DNA from: Collinsella sp.
GTDB taxonomy: Bacteria; Actinomycetota; Coriobacteriia; Coriobacteriales; Coriobacteriaceae
Length of the DNA: 64,000 bases
Assembly: GCA_019424905.1 (NCBI GenBank)
Contig: JAHYYP010000004.1
Span: 51,205 to 115,204 of the forward strand
Direction: 5' to 3'
Shown piece by piece: positions 42,237-50,863 of this stretch (the stretch's first letter is position 1; every line of letters starts with the position of its first letter). Below the pieces are notes generated by a model. That model ran no database searches and was not told the DNA's origin. It saw only the letters and a list, made by a program, of their open reading frames with translations. A program made the position numbers and the translations under genes.

Positions 42237-43989
42237 GGTCTAGGTATCCTCTCACGTCTGCTTCATAATCCTCGATAATCTGCGGTCCTGCCGCTCCAAA
42301 CTCGATAACGGTGTCACCCACCAGGTCAAAGAGCGCCTCGTTGATGCTGTCGACGAGCATATCCTCGCTCTGGCCCGAGCGCGCCACTGCCGATGTCGCT
42401 TGCACTGCGTTTTGCTCGAGGAGCGCGCGAAGGAAGGCATCTGCGGCGGGCGCGAGTTCGGTCGCGGCGTCAGTGGACGCAGCCGCTGCGGGCGGGGGCG
42501 TCGGCGCAAGAAGCGGCGCCACGAAACCAAACTGTTCGGTGGAAATGGTTGGCTCGTCGGCCTCGTCCTGCCCTGCGGCCGTCGTGGCCGGTTCGACAAA
42601 CGCGTCTGCTGCGGGCTCGGTTTTCGGCTGCTCGGAGCCCGCCGTATCGACCTCTGCGAGCACATCGTCCTCGCGCTCCTCATCGATCAAAAGCGCCTCA
42701 CGCGTTTGTGCGGCGGCGCTCCGAATGTGCCCCAGCTGACTCAAATCGATATCGATCTTGACTGGCTGGTGCGCGGCGTCCCACGAAAGCCATGCCACGA
42801 CCTCGTCATCGATGATCTTGGCCAGATATTTGGGGACCTTCTCCTCCTTCAGGGGATGGGCGGGGTCTAGGGCCAGGCGCAGGCGTTGGTCGCAGGCGCG
42901 CATCATCTCACCGAGCTTGCTGCTTTTTTGTCTGCTGCCGTGGACGCGCATGCATTCCCAAAAGCCATTTTGGCAGCGGTAGATGTGAATGGGGTCCAGG
43001 CGATATTCGCAGTCCTCGTGGCGCTCGGGCGCAAAGAACACGGCCGAGGCAAACATGGTGTAGGGCATGGCCGTCTCCTCCCCAAACAAGCTCGCTACGA
43101 TGCCGGTCTTTCGGTGCGTGTCATAGTAGCGCGCCATACGGACATACACGGCGCATGCCACGCGGCGCAGGTCGCGATGGTGGGAACGGTCGAGCCGTGA
43201 GTTATTCAGGTTGTACGTGGAGAGGGCGTTTATAGCGGTCGTGAGTCGCTCCTCGCCTGCCTCGTCGGGCGGAAGGGGGAGCGTGGGTTCGGAGGCTTTG
43301 CGACGCTTGGGGACTTGGGCCGACGGCGCCGATACAGGCGAGAGGTCTCGCGCCGCACGCCGCAGCTCGATAAGAGCGTTATCGAACATAACGGTTTTAG
43401 AGTCGCGAAGCAGCTCGGGGTTGAGCCCGTGGAAAACGGCGTAATCTTGCAACCACACGCGTGCAAATCGGTCTATTCCGGGCTCAAAGGCGCGATAGGC
43501 ATCCCAAAAGGCCTTGATCTTGCTAAAGCCATCGAGCGGGTCATCAACGCCAATGCCGCAGATCAGCTCATAGAGATACAGGAAGGCAAAGGACGTAGAC
43601 GTTTCCTCGATGGTTCCGCGGCGCACTTGGGCGCGCCAGGTAAAGTATCCGCGCAGCTGGCGATCGCTCATAGCGTTGTAGGTTGGGAAGTACGACTTGA
43701 ACGTACCGTTATAGGGGCAATCGTCCTCAAAATCGGCCATCAGCAGGCCTTGGCGGTAGAAAAGCTCGGCTTCCGAAAGCCAGCGACCCGCGCCGCCCTT
43801 GGGGTCGTCCTGCCAGCGCGATATCTCGCGCATCTTGCGGTACTGGTCGGGAAGGAAGTTCTGCATCTGACGACCGGTTTTGAGAATCGGCTCGTTTGCG
43901 TAGACCTCATGTGAGAAGCGAGCGGACTGATGGGTCCGGGCCTCGGCCATGATGCGCTCGATGAGCATCTTGATGTCCTGGTCGGCCAC
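42229..43989 (-). CDS. TerB-N/TerB-C domain protein
   Basis: A 586-residue protein, first gene of the operon, from GTG 43989 after GGAGAGGAGAGACG. Residues 75-230 match TerB-N: RQLRGYFTWRAQVRRG, TSTSFAFLYLYELICGIGVDDP, FEPGIDRFARVWLQDYAVFHGL. Residues 250-445 include YVRMARYYDTHRKTGIVASLFGEE and DPIHIYRCQNGFWECMRVHG. A low-complexity acidic and Pro/Ala-rich linker (460-530) precedes a C-terminal helical TerB-C-like end (INEALFDLVGDTVIEFGAAGPQIIEDYEADV). TerB-family domains are linked to tellurite resistance and phage-response systems. Coupled translation with the ATPase points to a complex. Confidence 0.85.
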   Translation of the reverse strand: MADQDIKMLIERIMAEARTHQSARFSHEVYANEPILKTGRQMQNFLPDQYRKMREISRWQDDPKGGAGRWLSEAELFYRQGLLMADFEDDCPYNGTFKSYFPTYNAMSDRQLRGYFTWRAQVRRGTIEETSTSFAFLYLYELICGIGVDDPLDGFSKIKAFWDAYRAFEPGIDRFARVWLQDYAVFHGLNPELLRDSKTVMFDNALIELRRAARDLSPVSAPSAQVPKRRKASEPTLPLPPDEAGEERLTTAINALSTYNLNNSRLDRSHHRDLRRVACAVYVRMARYYDTHRKTGIVASLFGEETAMPYTMFASAVFFAPERHEDCEYRLDPIHIYRCQNGFWECMRVHGSRQKSSKLGEMMRACDQRLRLALDPAHPLKEEKVPKYLAKIIDDEVVAWLSWDAAHQPVKIDIDLSQLGHIRSAAAQTREALLIDEEREDDVLAEVDTAGSEQPKTEPAADAFVEPATTAAGQDEADEPTISTEQFGFVAPLLAPTPPPAAAASTDAATELAPAADAFLRALLEQNAVQATSAVARSGQSEDMLVDSINEALFDLVGDTVIEFGAAGPQIIEDYEADVRGYLDHE

Positions 43990-44077
43990 CGTCTCTCCTC
44001 TCCTAACGCAGCTTCGGTGACCTCATATCATAACACAGCATCAAACAGGTGTTCGAGATACCGCTATGTAGATAGAT

Positions 44078-44794
44078 TTAGAACAGGAGGGCGTAGATGA
44101 CGGCTATGACAACGGAGGGGAGCATATTGGCCGTGCGGAAGGTCTGAGGACGGATGAGGTTGACGCCGACGCAGAAGATGAGCATAGAGCCCACGAGTGA
44201 TAGGCTGTCGAGGGCGGCGGCGGTCATGATGGGGGAGAGCGCGCCGGCAAAGAGCGTAATCGTTCCCTGGAATACGGCAACAGGCAGGGCGGAGAAGATG
44301 CAGCCGCGGCCGAGCGAAGCCGTCATGGTGCAGACGATGATGCAGTCCAGCGCTCCTTTGAGGGCGAGCGTGGACCAGTCGCCGAGCAGGCCGTCTTGGA
44401 TTGATCCCACGATAGCCATGGCACCGATGCAGACGGTCAGCGATGTCGAGACAAAGGCATTGGTGAACTCGTTGTCTCCCTCGCTGCCGGTTTTGCGCTT
44501 GAGCCATTCGCCCAGGTTTTCGATGCCGGCTTCCAGGTTTATGGCCTCGCCGATGAGCGAGCCAAGGGCAAACGAGACGATGAGCATGGTAGTGCCGGTG
44601 GTCGCCAGTGCTTTACCGTCAATGACGAGCATCTTTTGCATGGTGCCGCCCAATCCGATAAACAGAACGCACAGCCCCGACGCCTTCATGAGCGTGTCTT
44701 GGATGCGGGGCGTGATAAAACGTCCGCCTATAAGGCCCAGCAGTCCGCCCGCAATCAAAAGCGCGACGTTGATGATCGTTCCCAAACCCGGCAT
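44078..44794 (-). CDS. DUF554 family membrane protein
   Basis: About 238 residues from the ATG at 44794, which follows GGGAGGGCTC; upstream ATGs lack a site. Seven or more hydrophobic segments are visible, with the conserved pieces GTIINVALLIAGGLLG, FALGSLIGEAINLE, ESIENLG-like AGIENLGEWLK and FTNAFVSTSLTVCIGAMAIVGSIQDGL. DUF554 proteins (YdfK/YqgA-like) are predicted transporters of unknown substrate. Confidence 0.88.
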   Translation of the reverse strand: MPGLGTIINVALLIAGGLLGLIGGRFITPRIQDTLMKASGLCVLFIGLGGTMQKMLVIDGKALATTGTTMLIVSFALGSLIGEAINLEAGIENLGEWLKRKTGSEGDNEFTNAFVSTSLTVCIGAMAIVGSIQDGLLGDWSTLALKGALDCIIVCTMTASLGRGCIFSALPVAVFQGTITLFAGALSPIMTAAALDSLSLVGSMLIFCVGVNLIRPQTFRTANMLPSVVIAVIYALLF

Positions 44795-44912
44795 GAGCCC
44801 TCCCATATTGATGTCAACCTGGCAATCGTAGCAGACTGGGCTGCATGGTGCGTCATGACTCATCCTATACGTTATATAAGTGGTATTAATGACGGCATTT
44901 GGTGACCAAGCC

Positions 44913-46325
44913 TCAGCCTCCCATCACGACATAGGGGCTGAAATCGAAGCGCAGCGTCATGAGTCGCTGCGGGGACTCAATGGCCGCGGCGATGATATCG
45001 GCATCTCGAGCTCGGTCAAATCCCTCGAGCTCAATTTGATACGAGACGTCTTCCATTCTATGGAGTATCCGGTTACTCAGGAGGCTTTCACCGTCGAATT
45101 CCTCGATTTTGCCCCCGTTCGAGGTTACGGCATACAGGTGCAGTTTTGCGGTGGTCGCAGGGTCGACGACCGTGAGGTTGTCGATTTGGTTGGCCGTGCC
45201 CTTCGCCCCAAGCAAGGTGAGCAGGGTGGGGGCTACGACCTCGCCCGATGGTAGATAAACAACTTCGACGGTTTTGGGAAAAGCGATAATGGCTGCTTTG
45301 CGGACGAGCTTATCGGCGGCGGTGACCTCAATGCTCGCGGCGTCGACGGTTTCCGTGCGGTCGAGCGCGACCATCATGCAACAATTGCCCTCGTCGATGT
45401 CTGCCGGCATGGGATACCCCAAGTTTTCGCCAGCTTGCGTGCCGCCCACCGCGGCGGTTGTTTCGCTTGGCTCGTTGAAAATGGCTGAAGGATCGCTCGA
45501 TGGCGGTGTAATGTTGCCTGGTGCGCCATTGTCCCCAGGCGTTATTTCACCGCTGCTCTCGCTGGAGTCGCTTGCGATGTCACCTGTCGAGGGGGCGAGT
45601 CCGACCGCTCCCGCTCCGCTCCATTCCATCTCGAGAAGCGCCGGATCGACAAGGACGTGATGCACATCTTGCGTCTGGGTGCTGATATCGACAGGACCGG
45701 GATCTGCCCCTCGCGTTAGGCTGAGCGATCCGGTCCGCTGTTTGCCCCGAATCTCCTGGCTTTCTGTGCCGCTCGCGTAGAACATCAGAGGGATCTCGCC
45801 ATTTGGTGTGGCGTCGGTGCCCGCCTTGGTCATTTTCAGCGATGCGGTGAATGAGATAGCGGGCTGCGTGCCATCGGTGCTCGAGGGGACGCAGCCCAGG
45901 CATACACCTCCTCCGTCTTCGAAAAATGTGCTGTCGAAGGCGACCGTCGCCCCGTCCGCCGAGTCATCGGGCAGGGTGATGCCGAAGTGCAGCTCCACGT
46001 CGCAGGAATCGTCATCGGCATCAGTTGCAACCGCGCGCCATGTGCAGATAGCGTATCCCGTTAGGGGGCCGTCTGCTTTGCGCGAGCGCTCGGTATCCAC
46101 GACTATCGAGCTGTTCGTGCAGCGACGGAGGCACCCCGAGGTCGAAATGCTTGCCTGCGCAAGCGAGAGGCGTTGGCGCGCGATGGTGCTCATCTGGTTT
46201 GTGACGAGACAGTTGACGGCAGGTAAGGGGACGTCTACGGCGGGTGTCGCTAGAGCGGCGACGGGCATGCCGGTGACAAGCGCGCTGCAGAGCGCGGCAA
46301 CGGGCAAAAGGTTCTTTGATGCCAT
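44913..46325 (-). CDS. Secreted protein of unknown function, last gene of surface operon
   Basis: A 470-residue protein with a signal peptide (LLPVAALCSALVTGMPVAALA). The mature part contains several Cys (SGCLRRC, CDVELHF, GVCLGC, EGNCCMMV), a Ser/Pro/Gly-rich linker near residues 255-315 and beta-rich ends. There is no membrane anchor or sortase motif. The start follows AAGGAGAGCCC. I do not recognise a family. It is the last of five genes on the minus strand that encode one small cytoplasmic and four exported proteins, and is 41 bases after the LAQTG protein. Confidence 0.72.
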   Translation of the reverse strand: MASKNLLPVAALCSALVTGMPVAALATPAVDVPLPAVNCLVTNQMSTIARQRLSLAQASISTSGCLRRCTNSSIVVDTERSRKADGPLTGYAICTWRAVATDADDDSCDVELHFGITLPDDSADGATVAFDSTFFEDGGGVCLGCVPSSTDGTQPAISFTASLKMTKAGTDATPNGEIPLMFYASGTESQEIRGKQRTGSLSLTRGADPGPVDISTQTQDVHHVLVDPALLEMEWSGAGAVGLAPSTGDIASDSSESSGEITPGDNGAPGNITPPSSDPSAIFNEPSETTAAVGGTQAGENLGYPMPADIDEGNCCMMVALDRTETVDAASIEVTAADKLVRKAAIIAFPKTVEVVYLPSGEVVAPTLLTLLGAKGTANQIDNLTVVDPATTAKLHLYAVTSNGGKIEEFDGESLLSNRILHRMEDVSYQIELEGFDRARDADIIAAAIESPQRLMTLRFDFSPYVVMGG

Positions 46326-46366
46326 GGGCTCTCCTTACCTGTTCTGGACGGTCTCGATTTGTGTGG

Positions 46367-46624
46367 CTACTGGCTGCGTTTGATGTGCAGGCCAAGGCCG
46401 ATGGCGCTTGTACCTGCCGCGGCGATTCCTGCCGCCAGGAGCTGTCGCGTGTCGCCCGTTTGCGCTAGGGGTTCATGTTGGCCGCTGCGTTCGAGCTCCG
46501 ATAGATCGACAGTCACTTGTGTGGCAGCTTGCGCCTGCTCTTGTTGGGCAAAGGCGGCGATCGGGGCAAACGTTACAACGCCGACGATAGCGGCAAGGAC
46601 AATCGCCTTAGGCCGTGTGCGCAC
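46367..46624 (-). CDS. Mini LAxTG-anchored surface protein
   Basis: An 85-residue protein with a signal peptide (KAIVLAAIVGVVTFAPIAAFA), only about 27 mature residues, then LAQTGD, a hydrophobic segment and the tail KRSQ. Translation probably starts at GTG 46624, inside the end of the upstream gene (17-base overlap), which indicates coupling. Such a short anchored peptide cannot be an adhesin by itself; it may tether or present a partner protein from the same operon. Confidence 0.75.
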   Translation of the reverse strand: MRTRPKAIVLAAIVGVVTFAPIAAFAQQEQAQAATQVTVDLSELERSGQHEPLAQTGDTRQLLAAGIAAAGTSAIGLGLHIKRSQ

Positions 46625-47207
46625 CGGGCTCGACCGTCCACGTAATGCTCGCGACCTGGTCGCCCGTGCCGGTCACATGGAAGATGTCTCGCGTGACGCG
46701 GGCGACATTGCCACTCGTCTTGAGCTTAATCCTGTCCGTACCATTGGCGATGCCCTGGTAGCCCATGTCGAAGGATGCATTTTTGGAAAGGTCGAGGCCT
46801 GCTTCCTGCGTCGCGGCATGAGCGTCTTGGAGTGCCTTGTCGGGGCCGACCTTAAAATCGATGGAGTTCTGGGCGGTTCCCGTCTTGGCGTCAGCGACGA
46901 TGCTCCAGGAGTTCTTGGCGCCGATTTTCATGTTGGTAACGTGGATGCCATAGGCCGAAAGATTGTCGATAGTGGTTGTGTTCTCGGAAGGGCCCTGAAG
47001 CGTGCCATCGGCCTTGGCGACAAACGGAATGACGGTCGGAGTCTTAAACGCGATGTTGTCGATTTCGGTCCTGATGGTCACGTCGGTGGTTCCAACGCGT
47101 CCCTCCGCCAGAGCGGTGGTCGGCGCGGCGCTCATTGCGAGTGCGAGCGCCAGCCCTGCGCCCACGACGAGCGCCCTGGTCCCGCTCAAGTTCCTGGTGA
47201 TGTCCAT
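46608..47207 (-). CDS. Secreted beta-sandwich-like protein
   Basis: A 199-residue exported protein. Start after AGAAAGGAACGATT, signal peptide ALVVGAGLALALAMSAAPTTALA, then a beta-rich domain (TDVTIRTEIDNIAFKTPTVIPF, NLSAYGIHVTNMKIGAKNSW, DIFHVTGTGDQVASITWTVEPG). The pattern resembles small secreted Ig-like or WxL/camelysin-type surface proteins, without a firm match. No anchor is present. The following gene overlaps its end. Confidence 0.72.
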   Translation of the reverse strand: MDITRNLSGTRALVVGAGLALALAMSAAPTTALAEGRVGTTDVTIRTEIDNIAFKTPTVIPFVAKADGTLQGPSENTTTIDNLSAYGIHVTNMKIGAKNSWSIVADAKTGTAQNSIDFKVGPDKALQDAHAATQEAGLDLSKNASFDMGYQGIANGTDRIKLKTSGNVARVTRDIFHVTGTGDQVASITWTVEPGAHTA

Positions 47208-47295
47208 AATCGTTCCTTTCTATTCGTCACGGAACGTTTCCGTGAGGGTTAGACGAAAACGGCACGGGTGCGCATTTTCATAACAGGCGGCAGAT

Positions 47296-47805
47296 CTAGT
47301 CTTCGGCCTGCGCAACCCGCACCTTGATGCGCGTGGGATTGCCATGGGCGTCGTAGGTCTTGGCGTCGAGCGCTTGAATCTCGATATACGCCTCACCTTC
47401 TTTGATGTCGCCTGCAGGGCAGGTCTCAACGGTCTTGCCGGTCTCGACCACGCCCGATTCATAGACGGTCTCGTCGTTTTGGATCACGCGGAAACGCTGG
47501 GGAAACTTGTTATCCTGGACGTTTTGTACGTTGACGCGCAGCTTACCGCCTTTTTGTAGCTGGGCGACCGGTGCGACCGAGATTGTCATCATGTTGTCGC
47601 GGACGATGGCATCGAGCTCGTCCTGGATTTCTTGGCGCGACTTACCCTCTGCCGCTGTGACCGAGGCGCCCGTCTCGGCGACAGGCTTTGACTGCCAGGC
47701 GTAAAGGCCGACGGCGATAAGGGCGCAGGCGATGGCCAAGCAGACGATGCCGAGCCTTTTTCGATGTTTTGACCCCAGGGGGCTCGACCGCTTCCGTGCG
47801 TTCAT
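47296..47805 (-). CDS. Membrane-anchored extracellular protein, unknown
   Basis: A 169-residue protein with a basic start (MNARKRSSPLGSKHRKR) and one membrane segment (LGIVCLAIACALIAVGLYAW), then an extracellular domain of about 130 residues. Strands such as VAPVAQLQKGGKLRVNVQNV and YIEIQALDAKTYDAHG are visible. It starts at ATG inside the stop of the upstream gene (ATGA overlap). Function is unknown; the operon context suggests a surface complex. Confidence 0.72.
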   Translation of the reverse strand: MNARKRSSPLGSKHRKRLGIVCLAIACALIAVGLYAWQSKPVAETGASVTAAEGKSRQEIQDELDAIVRDNMMTISVAPVAQLQKGGKLRVNVQNVQDNKFPQRFRVIQNDETVYESGVVETGKTVETCPAGDIKEGEAYIEIQALDAKTYDAHGNPTRIKVRVAQAED

Positions 47806-48098
47806 GCGGCATCCTTAGTGGTATAGACGCGCGCGAACGTGGACGGATCGGCGCCAAAGAGCATGTGGAGCATGAGACGTCGCGAGTAGATGAGCTCGTC
47901 GAAGTTTGGGTCGAGTTTGATGTCGTGGATGTGGGCGATATGGTGGGCGAGTGCCGAAAACGATTCGGGATCGCAGATCACGTCGGTGGTGACGTGATAG
48001 ACGACCGCATCGGGAAACGCCTCCTCGTCGAAGGGCAGAAGATATGGGTCATCGTCAACTTCGATGGCGACGCCATACTGGGGCCAGTAATATGCCAT
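47802..48098 (-). CDS. Small cytoplasmic hypothetical protein, first gene of surface operon
   Basis: A 98-residue acidic protein without a signal peptide. It starts after GGGAGGTTCCC. Sequence opens MAYYWPQYGVAIEVDDDPYL and contains HHIAHIHDIKLDPNF. I recall similar short proteins with a conserved His-rich stretch in Coriobacteria but cannot assign a function. The overlap with the next gene (ATGA) makes co-translation likely. Confidence 0.65.
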   Translation of the reverse strand: MAYYWPQYGVAIEVDDDPYLLPFDEEAFPDAVVYHVTTDVICDPESFSALAHHIAHIHDIKLDPNFDELIYSRRLMLHMLFGADPSTFARVYTTKDAA

Positions 48099-48443
48099 GG
48101 GAACCTCCCTGCTTTTGGGCCAAACCTTCTATTGGCTCTGGCTGTCGATGCCGACCGTATCAGCCGCAACTTGACCAATTTCTGACCAAATGCTTGACGG
48201 GTTTACATCGCCGCAGGTGAGAGATGCTAAAAAATATCTCAAGTTTTTTCGAGCGCCAATTGCATGCATGGCAGTGATGGGAAGGAGCGCGTTAAATAGA
48301 GCGCCTGCCGAGAAAACGCCGCCGCTTGCCGAATTGCACAAACGTAAAATTCGCCAATTATGGAGACGGTCTCAGTCACGTCGACGAAACGATGCGGTAA
48401 CATCTCCCTGCAAATACTGTAGTTAACTAAAGGGGGAGTTTGC
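48099..48443 (+). promoter_or_regulatory. Intergenic region upstream of lactate/Etf operon
   Basis: This 345-base region between divergent operons contains no convincing gene. It holds the 11-base palindrome GAGACGGTCTC near 48365 and the palindrome TAGTTAACTA at about 48420-48429, just before the ribosome site AAAGGGGGAG. Either could be an operator. Clear -10/-35 pairs were not found. Confidence 0.35.
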
Positions 48444-50045
48444 GTGTCTGCAGCCATCAAACCCTTCAGCGACGAGTTCGAAGAATATGGTCGCGATGAA
48501 TCTCGCACATCGGGCGAGGCGTCGAGTATCTCGTTTCCGACAACGGAGGACGAAGTCCGCGCCATTCTGCGAAAGCTCCATGCCGAGCATGTTCCGATAA
48601 CGGTCCAGGGTGCTCGGACCGGTCTGGCTGCCGGTGCCGTGCCCCACGGCGGCCACATCCTCAACACTTCTCGTATGAATCGCTACCTGGGTCTTCGCCG
48701 CGACGAGCAAGGCCGTTTTCTGCTGCGCGTGGAGCCGGGCGTCGTGCTTTCTGAGTTACGCAAGCAGCTGGGCAAGAAGGCATTGCCGACCGCTGGCTGG
48801 GATCAGGCATCGCTTGAGGCCTATGAGGAGTTCCAGACAGCTCCCGAGCAGTTCTTTCCCACCGATCCCACCGAGGCATCTGCCTGCCTGGGTGGCATGG
48901 CGGCGTGCAATGCCTCCGGTGCCCGCAGCTATGCCTATGGCCCCATGCGCCCGCACGTTACGGGGCTTCACGTGGCACTGCCGGACGGCGACCTGCTCGA
49001 GCTTCATCGAGGTCGGGCACACGCTGACGCACGCCACTTGTCGCTCGTGACGGCAGGGGGCCGCGCGCTTGAGCTGGATCTTCCCGGCTATACCATGCCC
49101 AAGACCAAAAACGCGTCGGGTTATTTCGTTTCGGACGACATGGACGCCATCGATCTTTTTATCGGTGCATGCGGCACACTCGGGGTCATTACCGAGCTCG
49201 AGATCGCCCTGCAGGCGGCACCTTCGGTCGTATGGGGCGTGAGCTGCTTTTTCGACAGCGAGGACAAGGCAGTGTCCTTTACCGATTCCGTGCGCCCCGT
49301 GCTGTCCCATGCCGCCGCTATTGAGTATTTCGATGCCGGCGCCTTGGATATCCTTCGCCGCCAGCGCGAGCAGTCGACCGCGTTTGCCTCGCTGCCGGCA
49401 CTCGACGATGAGGCAAAGGTCTGTGTTTACGTGGAACTCGACTGCGACGACGAGGCTCAAGCGACTGAGGAGCTGTACCACCTGGGATGGGTTTTGGAGC
49501 TTGCGGGCGGCCGCGATGACGCGACCTGGGTTGCGCGCACCGAGGTCGATCGCGAATGCCAGCGGTTCTTCCGCCACGCCGTCCCCGAGAGTGTCAACAT
49601 GCTCATCGATGAGCGTCGCCGCACCGACCCCACCATTACCAAACTGGGGTCGGATATGTCGGTACCCAACGCGCGCCTGGCCGATGTCGTTGCCTTCTAT
49701 CGCCGCACGCTGGCCGAAAGCGGGCTTGAGTCTGCCGCCTGGGGACATATCGGCAACAACCATCTGCATGTGAATATCCTGCCGCGCGATGCGCAGGACT
49801 ACCGTCGCGGTGGTGAGCTGTTTGCCCGGTGGGCTGCGGAGGTAACGGCTATGGGCGGCGCCGTCTCTGCCGAGCACGGCGTCGGCAAGATCAAAGCGGG
49901 CTTTTTGGAGACGATGTACGGCCACGAGGCCATGGTCGAATCGGCTCGACTCAAGCTGCAGCTCGATCCTGCCGGGCAGCTGGGTCGTGGCAACCTATTT
50001 TCGGAGAAGCTCTTGGATGAACTCGTCCAGAAAGGGGGCGCGTGA
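48444..50045 (+). CDS. FAD-binding lactate dehydrogenase subunit, LctD/GlcD type
   Basis: A 533-residue FAD-linked oxidase. GTG start after AAAGGGGGAGTTTGC. The N-terminal FAD-binding domain shows ITVQGARTGLAAGAVP, LRVEPGVVLSEL and GGMAACNASGARSYAYGP; the C-terminal cap has the HIGNNHLHVNILP metal/substrate motif and EHGVGKIK. With the following EtfB and EtfA genes it matches the Acetobacterium LctBCD layout. There, lactate is oxidised with NAD+ while electrons from reduced ferredoxin are confurcated to drive the uphill step. The EtfB gene begins at its stop. Glycolate or another 2-hydroxy acid is an alternative substrate. Confidence 0.9.
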   Translation: MSAAIKPFSDEFEEYGRDESRTSGEASSISFPTTEDEVRAILRKLHAEHVPITVQGARTGLAAGAVPHGGHILNTSRMNRYLGLRRDEQGRFLLRVEPGVVLSELRKQLGKKALPTAGWDQASLEAYEEFQTAPEQFFPTDPTEASACLGGMAACNASGARSYAYGPMRPHVTGLHVALPDGDLLELHRGRAHADARHLSLVTAGGRALELDLPGYTMPKTKNASGYFVSDDMDAIDLFIGACGTLGVITELEIALQAAPSVVWGVSCFFDSEDKAVSFTDSVRPVLSHAAAIEYFDAGALDILRRQREQSTAFASLPALDDEAKVCVYVELDCDDEAQATEELYHLGWVLELAGGRDDATWVARTEVDRECQRFFRHAVPESVNMLIDERRRTDPTITKLGSDMSVPNARLADVVAFYRRTLAESGLESAAWGHIGNNHLHVNILPRDAQDYRRGGELFARWAAEVTAMGGAVSAEHGVGKIKAGFLETMYGHEAMVESARLKLQLDPAGQLGRGNLFSEKLLDELVQKGGA

Positions 50046-50047
50046 AG

Positions 50048-50863
50048 ATGAGCGATTTCCATATGGTGGTGTGCGTCAAGGCGGTACCGGGAAGCACCGA
50101 GGTCAAGATGGACCCCAAAACCAATACCATCGTGCGTGATGGCAAGCAGGCGGTCATTAATCCCTTCGATGCAAGTGCCCTCGAATGCGCGCTGGCGCTC
50201 AAGGACGACTTTATCGGCTTTGGCATGGATGTGCGCGTGACGGTGGTGTCGATGGGTATCCCTGCAACCGAATCGCTGCTGCGCGACTGCATTGCCCGCG
50301 GCGCCGATGATGCGCTGCTGCTGACCGATCGCGCCTTTGCGGGCGCGGACACGTTGGCGACCACCTATGCCCTCAAATGCGGTATCGAGGCGCTCGACGA
50401 GGACTTCGACCTGCTCATCTGCGGCAAGATGGCGGTAGATGGCGATACCGCCCAGATTGGCCCCGAGCTGGCCGGCGCCTTCGAGATTCCCTGCGTGACC
50501 GATGTGAGCTGCGTGCAGAGCGCAGGTTTTACGACGTGCGGTGCGCTTTCGCTCGTTCACGGTTGCGATGCCGGCGAGGAGACGGTCTATCTGGAGATGC
50601 CGTGCGCGATGACGACCGCCAAGGAGATCGGCCAGCTGCGCATGCCGAGCATCGCCGGCATTCGCGCGGCCGAAGATGCGGATGTGCGGGTGGTCTGTGC
50701 TGCCGATGTACATGCTGACCCTTCGCGTTGCGGCCTTACCGGATCGCCGACGCAGGTCGTGCGCTCATTTGTGCCCGACCGCGACCAAACGTGCGAGGCC
50801 ATCGAGGGCACGCCGGTCGAGCAGGCGGCAAAGATTGCCAAGATTATCGAGGGGATGGCATAG
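50048..50863 (+). CDS. etfB: Electron transfer flavoprotein beta subunit (LctB-like)
   Basis: About 271 residues. The ATG at 50048 fits GGGGG 9 bases upstream; a GTG at 50042 overlaps the previous stop. Family features are HMVVCVKAVPGSTEVKMDP, INPFDASALECALALKDDF, DRAFAGADTLATTYAL and the AMP/FAD-binding ICGKMAVDGDTAQIGPELA. It forms a heterodimer with EtfA and passes electrons between NADH, ferredoxin and the flavin dehydrogenase. The position between the lctD-like and etfA genes fits an electron-bifurcating Etf. Confidence 0.93.
   Translation: MSDFHMVVCVKAVPGSTEVKMDPKTNTIVRDGKQAVINPFDASALECALALKDDFIGFGMDVRVTVVSMGIPATESLLRDCIARGADDALLLTDRAFAGADTLATTYALKCGIEALDEDFDLLICGKMAVDGDTAQIGPELAGAFEIPCVTDVSCVQSAGFTTCGALSLVHGCDAGEETVYLEMPCAMTTAKEIGQLRMPSIAGIRAAEDADVRVVCAADVHADPSRCGLTGSPTQVVRSFVPDRDQTCEAIEGTPVEQAAKIAKIIEGMA

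Noticed and set aside
38332..43989. Complete BREX system
   Set aside because: Only BrxD-type ATPase and BrxH-type helicase homologues are present; PglX, PglZ, BrxC and BrxA/B are absent from the flanks.
48190..48426. 78-codon frame upstream of the lactate operon
   Set aside because: No ribosome site, no recognisable composition and very basic Arg-rich end; treated as non-coding.
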